Source: DASVDE01 sp963740065 (GTDB lineage Bacteria; Actinomycetota; Thermoleophilia; Solirubrobacterales; 70-9). Taken from it: 38,294 nt of DNA. Positions 25,976-32,304 of this stretch are shown piece by piece (position 1 is the first letter of the stretch; each line of letters begins with the position of its first letter). Where the stretch lies: assembly GCA_963740065.1 (NCBI GenBank), contig CAVUCS010000008.1:1-38294 (forward strand), given 5' to 3'. The notes below the pieces were generated by a model. The model ran no database searches. It was not told where the DNA came from and saw only the letters and a program-made list of their open reading frames with translations. Both the position numbers and the translations under genes were made by a program.

Positions 25976-26496
25976 AGCCTGACGAGGTCCTGGTCAGGAC
26001 CTTGACGGCGGACGATCTCCCCGCCCTCGCCGCCTTTCGTTGTAGTTCAAGGGCACCGTGGGAGGAGGTGGTTGAGGAGCAGATTCGCGGTCCCCTGCCT
26101 CGACGCTACCTGGCATCGCCGCCACGCTTCGACGGACGGATGCTGATCGGCACCGACCTGGGCGGAACCGTACTCGTAGTCGGCGCCCACCACATCGAGC
26201 CAACCCTCGAGCCCGACGTCGGCTACACCGAGGTAGTGGCGGTCTCCTTGCAGGCCCGCGGCAGTCTCGTACAGTTGCCAGAAGGGCGGGAGATTTCGCT
26301 GGGCGAGTTGATGCTCCTCGCGGTCTTCAAGCAAATGCTCTCCCTGGGTCGGCATCCGCGCGCCTTTGTCCGCGTCGACCGTCGCAACCAGCGCAGCCTG
26401 GCGCTGTGCGATCGTGTCGGTCTGACCGAGGAGCACCCAGACCCTCACTCCGATCTTCTGGTTCAGCGTTGGGGCGAGTTGCCGCGGGGCGCTTGA
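25972..26496 (+). CDS. GNAT-family acetyltransferase-like protein
   Basis: The 174-residue protein has a GNAT layout. An N-terminal helix-strand part is VRTLTADDLPALAAFRCSS. A central strand, YTEVVAVSLQARG, stands where the acetyl-CoA loop is expected but with a poor Q-x-x-G-x-(G/A) motif. The C-terminal part (AFVRVDRRNQRSLALCDRVG, then LTEE) is typical. GNAT enzymes transfer acetyl groups from acetyl-CoA; some small ones are toxins that acetylate aminoacyl-tRNA. Coupling to a small upstream gene in an island full of toxin-antitoxin genes makes that worth testing, but a resistance-type or housekeeping role is equally open. Confidence 0.7.
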   Translation: MKPDEVLVRTLTADDLPALAAFRCSSRAPWEEVVEEQIRGPLPRRYLASPPRFDGRMLIGTDLGGTVLVVGAHHIEPTLEPDVGYTEVVAVSLQARGSLVQLPEGREISLGELMLLAVFKQMLSLGRHPRAFVRVDRRNQRSLALCDRVGLTEEHPDPHSDLLVQRWGELPRGA

Positions 26497-26603
26497 CGCC
26501 CCGACCCTTCGTGATTCGTTGCGTCACGTGTCTGTAGGAAAAGTTTCAGTTCGGTGGTCCATCGGTCCAACGTCCGATCGAACTCATTGTTTCGCCGGGG
26601 TCG

Positions 26604-26622
26604 TAGGCGCAACTGGCGCCTA
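26604..26622. terminator. Hairpin between convergent genes
   Basis: TAGGCGC (26604-26610) and GCGCCTA (26616-26622) form a perfect 7-bp stem with a 5-base loop. It lies between the end of the GNAT gene and the stop of the convergent AbiEi-like gene. A two-way terminator is the likely role, although no T-run is seen. Confidence 0.5.
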
Positions 26623-26623
26623 G

Positions 26624-27574
26624 CTAGTCGAGTCCGCGTGCGGTCAGCTCGAGGATTCGTCGCACGTGGGCGGGCTCGTACCGGACCTCGTAGTGCGTGA
26701 AGCGGAGGACCGTGTAGCCGGTGGCGGTGTGTAGCTGGTCGCGGCGGCGGTCACGCGCCTGGGTGGACGCCGTCCGGTGATAGCGCAGGCCATCGGTCTC
26801 GACGACCAGCCGCAGCTCCGGCCAGAAGAAGTCGACCTCATAGCCGTTCAAGCCCGCTTTCGTCTGCGGGGGAGGCAGCCCGGCGGCGGCCGCGATCGGG
26901 CGGAAGCGGACTTCGAGTTCGGTGTCGGAGAGGCGGAAAGTGTGGCGGTCCAGCAGCGTCCGCAGGGGCCGGACACCCGGCTCGCCCGTGTGGTTTTCGA
27001 GCGCGGCGCGCAGCGCCTCGGGGTCGATCAGATCGAACTTGTCCGCCTCGTTGACGGCCCGCTCCAGCGCGCGCCTGGACAGCACCGTCGCCAGGTCGAG
27101 CAGCGTTCGCGCCGGGCATGTCACCGGGATCAGATCGCGGCGGACGACATCACCCGCCGGCAGGGACGGCCGGGCCCGTACCTTGATGCCGGCACGCCGT
27201 CCCTTGCGCCGGCGCCGCACGCTCACTTCGACGCAGTCGCGGGGCTCCTTGCCGATGCCCCACAGCGCGGCGGCACTGCGGTGGCTGAGCAGTGCCCCTT
27301 CCCCGCACGCCCGCACCGCCGCCATCCAGCGCTGCTTCGGCGTCAGATCCGGCCACCCGACCGCGTATACGCCGGGCGCGACGCGGTGCAGCCGGCCGCT
27401 GGCGAGGCGGCGTTCGATCGCCCCCGATCCGTAGCCCAGCGCGAGCAGGTCGCGCCGCGTGAGGATCCCATGCTGCCGCCGCGCAAGCTCCCACGCCGCG
27501 CCACCCCGCGCGCGCCGCGAATCGCCCCCCGCCACCCCCGGTAGATCCTTCCCTGCGTCTTTCTTCCCTTGCAT
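26624..27574 (-). CDS. AbiEi-like antitoxin-domain protein with DUF559-type C-terminus
   Basis: From ATG 27574 the protein has 316 residues. The winged-helix N-terminal part (ELARRQHGILTRRDLLALGY to RLHRVAPGVYAVGWPDL) and the C-terminal part (GYEVDFFWPELRLVVETDG, then a His and TGYTVLRFTHYEV) parallel the protein at 2510-3430. EVDFFWP plus VVETDG matches the DUF559/Vsr-like nuclease core well, better than in the first copy. A longer reading to 27673 adds an arginine- and proline-rich start without family likeness. It is divergent from an MNT gene; in classical AbiE systems the partner toxin AbiEii is itself a nucleotidyltransferase, so a functional link is conceivable. Confidence 0.8.
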   Translation of the reverse strand: MQGKKDAGKDLPGVAGGDSRRARGGAAWELARRQHGILTRRDLLALGYGSGAIERRLASGRLHRVAPGVYAVGWPDLTPKQRWMAAVRACGEGALLSHRSAAALWGIGKEPRDCVEVSVRRRRKGRRAGIKVRARPSLPAGDVVRRDLIPVTCPARTLLDLATVLSRRALERAVNEADKFDLIDPEALRAALENHTGEPGVRPLRTLLDRHTFRLSDTELEVRFRPIAAAAGLPPPQTKAGLNGYEVDFFWPELRLVVETDGLRYHRTASTQARDRRRDQLHTATGYTVLRFTHYEVRYEPAHVRRILELTARGLD

Positions 27575-27695
27575 ACAGGGGAATAAGGCCGCAGCGGCGC
27601 AAACTCTCCCCCTGGGTGGGGGCGATGACCGACATGCTCGACGGAAAGACGTCCACGGGCTCGGCAACCGCATCGCCGCCTACCATTGACATTCC

Positions 27696-27956
27696 ATGGG
27701 TCCGAAGGCCAAAGTGGTGGTTGCTCGCGAGCACCTGGCGAAGGCGCGACAGGAGTCCGACGGCGGCGACCTGCCCAAGAACCTCTCCGAGCTGCATCAG
27801 GAGCTGAATCACTTCCGCTAGGCCGTCTTCTACGAGGGCGAGGATCTCGACGCCGAGGAGATCGAAATCGAGGAGACGCTGGCCGAGGTCGAAACCGCCG
27901 TGCGTATCGCCGAGGACGATGATGACGCCGGCGGTGGCGAGGAGGCGGAGTCATGA
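27696..27956 (+). pseudogene. Small acidic partner gene with in-frame amber stop
   Basis: ATG 27696 opens an 86-codon frame that ends in TGA overlapping the next gene as ATGA. A TAG at 27819-27821 interrupts it after NLSELHQELNHFR; the frame then continues as AVFYEGEDLDAEEIEIEE and an Asp/Glu-rich end. One base change would turn TAG into CAG or another sense codon. The intact product would be a helical, acidic protein of the kind that could serve as MNT partner. A TACCAT box nine bases upstream may be its promoter. A 41-residue N-terminal peptide could still be made. Confidence 0.6.
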
Positions 27957-28711
27957 CCGCCACTCTCACCAGGGCATGGCGCGAACCGGCGCCCGTGCGC
28001 GACGGCCTCGCCCGGCTCGCCCCCCTCGACACGGAGCTGTGGGCGAGCCGCTTGCTGTCCGACCGCCGCCGCGCCTCCCGCAACCAGAGCGCGCCGCTGG
28101 CGGCGATCACCGCCGCGGTCGAATCCCGCGCCCGCCGCCACGGCGCGGCTACCCTCGTCCTCACCGGCTCCACGGCGCGGGGGCAACGCAGCGCCGTCAG
28201 CGACCTCGACTACCATGTGATCGGCGCCCGCCCCGATCTCGGCGCCCTGCCCGCCGAGATCGACCTCTACTGCGACGAGCCCGCCGAGTTCCTCGCCAAG
28301 CTCGAGCGCGGTGACGACTTCGCTCACTGGACCGTGCGCCACGGCTGCGTCCTCTTCGACTCCGGCGCCCTGCGCGAGGCCGCCGTCTACGCCACTGAGC
28401 GCGACCTCTGGCCCGACCCCGAGCGCAAGCTGCGCCAGGCCCGCCGCACGCTCGACTTCGCCGAGCGGCTGCTCGCCAGCGGCGACCACGCCGCCGCGCT
28501 GGAGCAGGTCCGCGGCGCCCTCTCGCTCACCGCCCGCTGGTGGCTGCTTGCCCACGACGTCTTTCCTCTCACCCGCGCCGAGCTGCCCGCCCAGCTCCAT
28601 GAGCTGAACCAGCCCGCGCCGGCTCGTGCGTTGGAGGCCGCAATCCACGACCGTCCCGACTCCGATGCCCTGGCGGCCTCCCTTGTCATCGCTCGGGCCC
28701 TGACGGGCTGA
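27953..28711 (+). CDS. Nucleotidyltransferase with helical HEPN-like C-terminus
   Basis: Residues about 60-150 are an MNT domain: LTGSTARGQRS, then SDLDYHVIG with the D-x-D metal site, and a third acidic position in AEIDLYC. The C-terminal 100 residues (RKLRQARRTLDFAERLLASG, then ALSLTARWWLLAHD) are helical and resemble the substrate-binding or HEPN-type domain fused to such enzymes. At 252 residues it is longer than the two separate MNT proteins of the island and is not a close paralogue. It overlaps the broken small gene upstream by four bases. Transfer of a nucleotide to a protein, RNA or small molecule is expected; the target is unknown. Confidence 0.8.
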   Translation: MTATLTRAWREPAPVRDGLARLAPLDTELWASRLLSDRRRASRNQSAPLAAITAAVESRARRHGAATLVLTGSTARGQRSAVSDLDYHVIGARPDLGALPAEIDLYCDEPAEFLAKLERGDDFAHWTVRHGCVLFDSGALREAAVYATERDLWPDPERKLRQARRTLDFAERLLASGDHAAALEQVRGALSLTARWWLLAHDVFPLTRAELPAQLHELNQPAPARALEAAIHDRPDSDALAASLVIARALTG

Positions 28712-28807
28712 AGCGGTCCAGGACGGACATCCGCTCGGACAGCTAGTTTCTCGGTCATGGGTAGACCGCCTAAAGATCCGTTGGCGGTCCCGCCTATCCT
28801 CTTTGGT

Positions 28808-29254
28808 GTGCCAACGCAGCTCGACAACACGCTCTCCACCGCGACTCTCAACAAGACCGAGCGGCGTGCCGTTGCGCGTATCGTCGTGCAGTTGGAAGCC
28901 GACCTCGGCGAGGATCTGCTGGCCGTCTGGCTCTACGGCTCGCGCGCCCGCGGGGAGGCCGATCCGTCGGAGACCGACTACGACCGCCGCTCGGACATAG
29001 ACATGATGGCGATCGTCGGGCCGGGCCGGAATGCCACCGATGCCGCCTGGGAGGCCCAGCCGCAGCTCGAAGCGATCGCCGACGCCGAGGGCGACAGCCC
29101 CGTCTACTACTCGCTGCGCTTCTACGACGCCGAATTCCTCGGTGAGCGTCGCGCGATCCGGGACTTCTTCTTCCAGGAGGTGGATCGCGACAAGTTGATC
29201 CTCCACGGCAACGCCCTGCCAGGCTACGGCGAGCAGGCGCGGGGAGCGGCGTGA
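28808..29254 (+). CDS. Minimal nucleotidyltransferase, copy 2
   Basis: LLAVWLYGSRARGEADP and SDIDMMAIV carry the MNT active site. The protein is closely related to the one at 24679-25125 along its whole 148 residues (GDSPVYYSLR and FFxQEVDRDK are shared). GTG 28808 lies seven bases after TATCCT (28795-28800), the same arrangement as in copy 1, so it is preferred over ATG 28757. The stop overlaps the HEPN gene as GTGA. It is expected to control its HEPN partner, as in type VII toxin-antitoxin pairs. Confidence 0.84.
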   Translation: MPTQLDNTLSTATLNKTERRAVARIVVQLEADLGEDLLAVWLYGSRARGEADPSETDYDRRSDIDMMAIVGPGRNATDAAWEAQPQLEAIADAEGDSPVYYSLRFYDAEFLGERRAIRDFFFQEVDRDKLILHGNALPGYGEQARGAA

Positions 29255-29640
29255 GCCCGCGCTCTGAGGAGTTCATCGACCAGGCGCGCGATCGCCTGGC
29301 GATGGCGCGCGAAGTCCTCGCCGCGGGTCACCGCGAGGGTGCCGTCAGCGCGGCCTACTACTCGATGCTCTACGCCGCTCGCGCCACCCTCTCCGAGGAC
29401 GACGAGAACGCCCGTACCCACCGCGGCATGTGGAACCTCTTCCGGATCAAATACGTGACGGTCGACGCCTTCGAGGCCGCGCTCTTCACCCTCGCCCAGC
29501 ACGCCCAGGTCGCCCGCGAGGGCGGCGATTACTCCGCCGTCACCCCAAGCCAGGAGGAGGCGGAGCGCTACGTCACCGGTGCCGCCGACTTCCTCGCCGC
29601 GGTCGAGCAGATGCTGGGTACGGACGACGAGGCCGAGTAG
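29251..29640 (+). CDS. HEPN-domain protein (UPF0332-like), copy 2
   Basis: The 129-residue protein closely matches copy 1 at 25122-25502 (SPRSEEFIDQARDRL, AAYYSMLYAARATLSEDDEN, then THRGMWNLFRIKYVT). It has three extra residues before the YYSMLYAAR helix. Roles and doubts about the catalytic motif are the same as for copy 1. An intact tRNA-Thr follows after 52 bases, while copy 1 is followed by a broken one. Confidence 0.83.
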   Translation: MSPRSEEFIDQARDRLAMAREVLAAGHREGAVSAAYYSMLYAARATLSEDDENARTHRGMWNLFRIKYVTVDAFEAALFTLAQHAQVAREGGDYSAVTPSQEEAERYVTGAADFLAAVEQMLGTDDEAE

Positions 29641-29676
29641 CGCTAGGCAATCCCGACGGCGGTCGATCCGCGCCGC

Positions 29677-29682
29677 TAAAGT
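29677..29682 (+). promoter_or_regulatory. -10-like box of the tRNA-Thr gene
   Basis: TAAAGT stands ten bases before the tRNA, in a conserved block cgccgctaaagt that also precedes the truncated copy at 25530-25535. Distance and conservation suit a tRNA promoter; no -35 box was recognised. Confidence 0.45.
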
Positions 29683-29692
29683 GGACCGATCC

Positions 29693-29765
<73 letters not shown>

Positions 29766-29836
29766 TCAGGGAAGCCGCTGCACATCGGCGTCTTCTAGAA
29801 GCCTAAGTCGCGTCTGCGGGCCGCTTCGGCGCCCAG

Positions 29837-29862
29837 GAATAACGCCACTAGTGGCGTTATTC
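29837..29862. repeat. 26-bp perfect palindrome downstream of tRNA-Thr
   Basis: The left half is GAATAACGCCACT (29837-29849) and the right half (29850-29862) is its exact complement, with no spacer. It lies 72 bases after the tRNA in a 328-base gap between genes. It could be a protein-binding site, a recombination site or part of a terminator. Perfect symmetry without a loop favours a DNA-binding site over an RNA hairpin. Confidence 0.85.
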
Positions 29863-30093
29863 GCGGCGATTGCCCTCGATTGACGGCGATTTCGGCTTTT
29901 CGGCACTCGCTTCCGATGCCGCGGCGAGCTAACGTCGCTCGACCGACATAAGCAAGTGCCCCGGCAGCGCTGACACGCCCCGGGGCCGGCACCGAAGCCG
30001 AAACTTCGATGCAACTCGAAACGCTACTCGCCAAAGTCATTTGACGGCGGCGTCGCAGCGGCCTTCGGTGCCCTACCGAGAGGAGGGGCGCCA
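29863..30093. other. Intergenic stretch before the wHTH/SSB cluster
   Basis: No gene is seen. A short hairpin (TCGGT-gccct-ACCGA, 30065-30079) ends just before a strong ribosome site (AGGAGGGG, 30081-30088), seven or so bases from the GTG at 30094. A promoter is not evident. Confidence 0.4.
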
Positions 30094-30495
30094 GTGCCCG
30101 GTACCACGATCACGATCGACCGCCGCCAGCGCGAGGGGCTGTATGAGCTGATCCGCAACCACCTCGGCTCCGTGGGCGACCTATGGCACGCCTTGGAGCA
30201 CGACAAGGACTTCGCCAAAGCCGCCCGGCTCGGGCTGGAGTTCAGCGAAGACTTCGAGCTGCTTGAGGACATCGGCTGGAGTGAGGACGAGAGGCGCGAG
30301 AGCTTCGAGCTGACGATGCCGGCGCACGACCTGATGGAAGTGCTTCGGCGCCTGCACGGCGAATCCAGGACGGTCCTCGGCGGAGCCGAGGGCGATGGAG
30401 AGGACGCCGAGACGAACGAGCGCTTTCGACGCGGCCAGAAAGTCTGCGAGGGAGTCCTCGCCGAGATCGACCCCGGGGCGGGCGATCGAGCATGA
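30094..30495 (+). CDS. Unknown helical protein, paralogue of its downstream neighbour
   Basis: The 133-residue protein (GTG start with a strong ribosome site) matches no family I recognise. It shares a clear pattern with the first 85 residues of the next gene: an opening I-x-I/L-T-I strand, a helical middle, then LLEDIGWSEDERRESFELTM against LMEELGWAPECDRESVELNM, and PAxxLxExLxRL. The shared domain is therefore an old duplication. It ends acidic (GAEGDGEDAETNERF) and overlaps the next gene as ATGA, so both are co-translated and may form a complex. Confidence 0.7.
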   Translation: MPGTTITIDRRQREGLYELIRNHLGSVGDLWHALEHDKDFAKAARLGLEFSEDFELLEDIGWSEDERRESFELTMPAHDLMEVLRRLHGESRTVLGGAEGDGEDAETNERFRRGQKVCEGVLAEIDPGAGDRA

Positions 30496-31565
30496 GTGTC
30501 GCCACCCTCACGATCAGCGCCAGCGAGCGCGACACACTGCACGGCCTGCTGTATCGGCGTTTGCTGATCCTCGCCGAGAACCTGCACCGGCTCGCCAGAG
30601 CCGAAGGCGTCCCCGTCGAGGAGCTCTGCGAGTGGCTCGGCGACGACCTGCGGTTGATGGAGGAACTCGGCTGGGCGCCCGAGTGCGACCGCGAGTCGGT
30701 CGAGCTGAACATGCCGGCGGAGACCCTCGTCGAGACGCTCAAACGACTCCGCCGCGACGCCCGCTGCGCGCCGCTCTCGATGCGGCGCGATCGCGAACCC
30801 GAGGAAAGCGTCGAAGAGCGCTGGCGGCGCTTCCGGGGGGCGGTGGAAGTCTGCGAGGAGCTTCTGGAGCGGCTCGACATGCTGGTTCGCGAGCGTGGGG
30901 CCGAGACGCCCATCGGCACAGCCTCACCCGAGCAGGTCGCCTCGCACGAGCTGTCTGCATACAGACCCGTCACCGACGGCTTCATCCTGGCGGCGCTCGA
31001 GCGCGCCGCACTGCACGAGCAAGAGGAAGAGGTCCCGACCTCTGTCCTCATGGAGCATCTCGGATTCGAGTGGGCGCCGCCCACGAATCGCCTGTTCTTT
31101 CCCCGGCTCGAAGAGCTGCGCAAAGCCGGCTTGCTGACCAGCAGGGAGAGACGGGGCGAGCCGCTCTGGAGCCTCACCTCGGTGGGGCGGAAACGCCTGG
31201 CCGAGGAGCGCGAGAGCGATGAGGTGGGCGATCTGCCCGAGTCGCCCCAGCACCGCGCCTGGCGGCACGCCCGCGAACAGGCGGCGGTTCGGATCGAAGG
31301 CTTCAGAGACGAGCTGACCGATGCCACCCAGCAGGCCTACGACCTCCTCTATCGGGCCCAGCCGGTGACCTCGGAGGAATGGTTTGCGCTGAGCGAGCGC
31401 CTGCGCTGGGGCGCCTGGCGCTTCGGCTCGGCCAACTACTGCCTGACCGAGTGGCCCGAGCCCGACGACGCCATGCCCGACCCCGACGAAAACCCAGGGC
31501 CGGATCCCGGGCGACGCACGACCTCAGCCTGGAACCGAAGCACCGAGAGCAAGGAGGCACCATGA
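30492..31565 (+). CDS. Protein with the same unknown domain plus a winged helix
   Basis: Residues about 1-90 carry the domain shared with the upstream gene. Residues about 155-245 (VTDGFILAALERAALHEQEE, then LFFPRLEELRKAGLLTSRER and LWSLTSVGRKRL) form a winged helix of the PadR/MarR-like type. A helical part follows (QAYDLLYRAQPVTSEEWFAL), then an acidic, proline-rich tail. The winged helix points to DNA binding, possibly as a regulator of the cluster. The stop overlaps the next gene as ATGA. The full architecture is not one I know by name. Confidence 0.7.
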   Translation: MSVATLTISASERDTLHGLLYRRLLILAENLHRLARAEGVPVEELCEWLGDDLRLMEELGWAPECDRESVELNMPAETLVETLKRLRRDARCAPLSMRRDREPEESVEERWRRFRGAVEVCEELLERLDMLVRERGAETPIGTASPEQVASHELSAYRPVTDGFILAALERAALHEQEEEVPTSVLMEHLGFEWAPPTNRLFFPRLEELRKAGLLTSRERRGEPLWSLTSVGRKRLAEERESDEVGDLPESPQHRAWRHAREQAAVRIEGFRDELTDATQQAYDLLYRAQPVTSEEWFALSERLRWGAWRFGSANYCLTEWPEPDDAMPDPDENPGPDPGRRTTSAWNRSTESKEAP

Positions 31566-31843
31566 CCAAGACCAAGGCGAAAGCAAAGCCGAAACGCAGC
31601 GGCAAACCGGCCAAGGCGAAATCGAAAGGCGGACGCCTCGGGCCGGGCCAACTCGACGAGCTCGTCCTCGCCTACATGGGCGAGCACAAAGGCGAGGCCC
31701 CGCACACCGCCAGCGCGATCGGCAAGGGGATCGGCCGATCCTCCGGTGCCGTAGCCAATTGCCTCGCCCGGCTGGAGAAGGCCAAAGAGGTGCGGCTAAC
31801 CCAGCCCAAGCCCCGCTCCTACAAGCTGAAGGGGGCGAGGTAG
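31562..31843 (+). CDS. Small Lys-rich winged-helix DNA-binding protein
   Basis: ATG 31562 has a perfect AAGGAGG four bases upstream. The first 28 residues are rich in Lys, Ala and Pro (KAKAKPKRSGKPAKAKSKGG), like the tails of histone-like proteins. The rest is a helix-turn-helix with wing (LVLAYMGEHKGEAPHTASAI, then SGAVANCLARLEKAKEVRL, then PRSYKL). It is 93 residues long. Non-specific DNA binding through the tail plus a sequence-specific wHTH is a fair guess. It closes a three-gene block in which all junctions overlap by four bases. Confidence 0.75.
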   Translation: MTKTKAKAKPKRSGKPAKAKSKGGRLGPGQLDELVLAYMGEHKGEAPHTASAIGKGIGRSSGAVANCLARLEKAKEVRLTQPKPRSYKLKGAR

Positions 31844-31859
31844 CGATGGCTGGCTGGAG

Positions 31860-32245
31860 GTGCCGGTCGGGGAGCCGGGAGGCCCCGAAGGAAGCCGTTC
31901 CCCGAGTCGACCCCGCCCGGCCTCAACCACCTCGTCCTGACGGGCACGCTGTCGGCGGTGCCCGAACTGGCCAAGAGCCCGCGCGGCGACGCCGTGACGC
32001 TCCTGCAACTGGCCTACCCGGTGCGCGACCCCGAGCGACCGCAGTGCCTGTGGACATGGGCGAGCTGCGAGGTCGAAGTCCACGAGGCGATCGCCGGCCG
32101 AATCGTGCCGGGCCTCCAGGTCGGTGACCCCGTACTCGCCGGCGGCCAGCTTGGGGAGCGCCCCGAGCGGCGCGGGGTGATCGTCGCCGACATCGTCCAG
32201 GGAGGAGGGGCGCCGCCTCCCCGTCCGTTCCTGCTCGGCGAGTAG
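31860..32245 (+). CDS. SSB-like OB-fold protein, 5' end uncertain
   Basis: LNHLVLTGTLSAVPELAKSP opens an OB-fold of single-stranded-DNA-binding type. It continues as TLLQLAYPVRDPERPQCLW, VEVHEAIAGRIVPGLQVGD and VLAGGQLGERPERRGVIVAD, the usual strand-helix-strand order. In its frame there is no ATG, GTG or TTG before this part. The neighbouring frame reads VPVGEPGGPEGSR from GTG 31860 and would join in front of FPESTPPGLNHL if one base were added near 31897. A one-base deletion is thus likely, and the start given is tentative. Short ORF calls from GTG 31958 would cut off the first strands. Confidence 0.6.
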
Positions 32246-32304
32246 CGGGATGGGAGCGCCAACCGCCGCAGCGACCGGCTGACGAGGGCCATCGGAGGTC
32301 GGGG

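Noticed and set aside
31379..31561. Longer start for the Lys-rich wHTH protein
   Set aside because: ATG 31562 has a perfect ribosome site and the usual ATGA overlap; the upstream part lies in the coding sequence of the previous gene.
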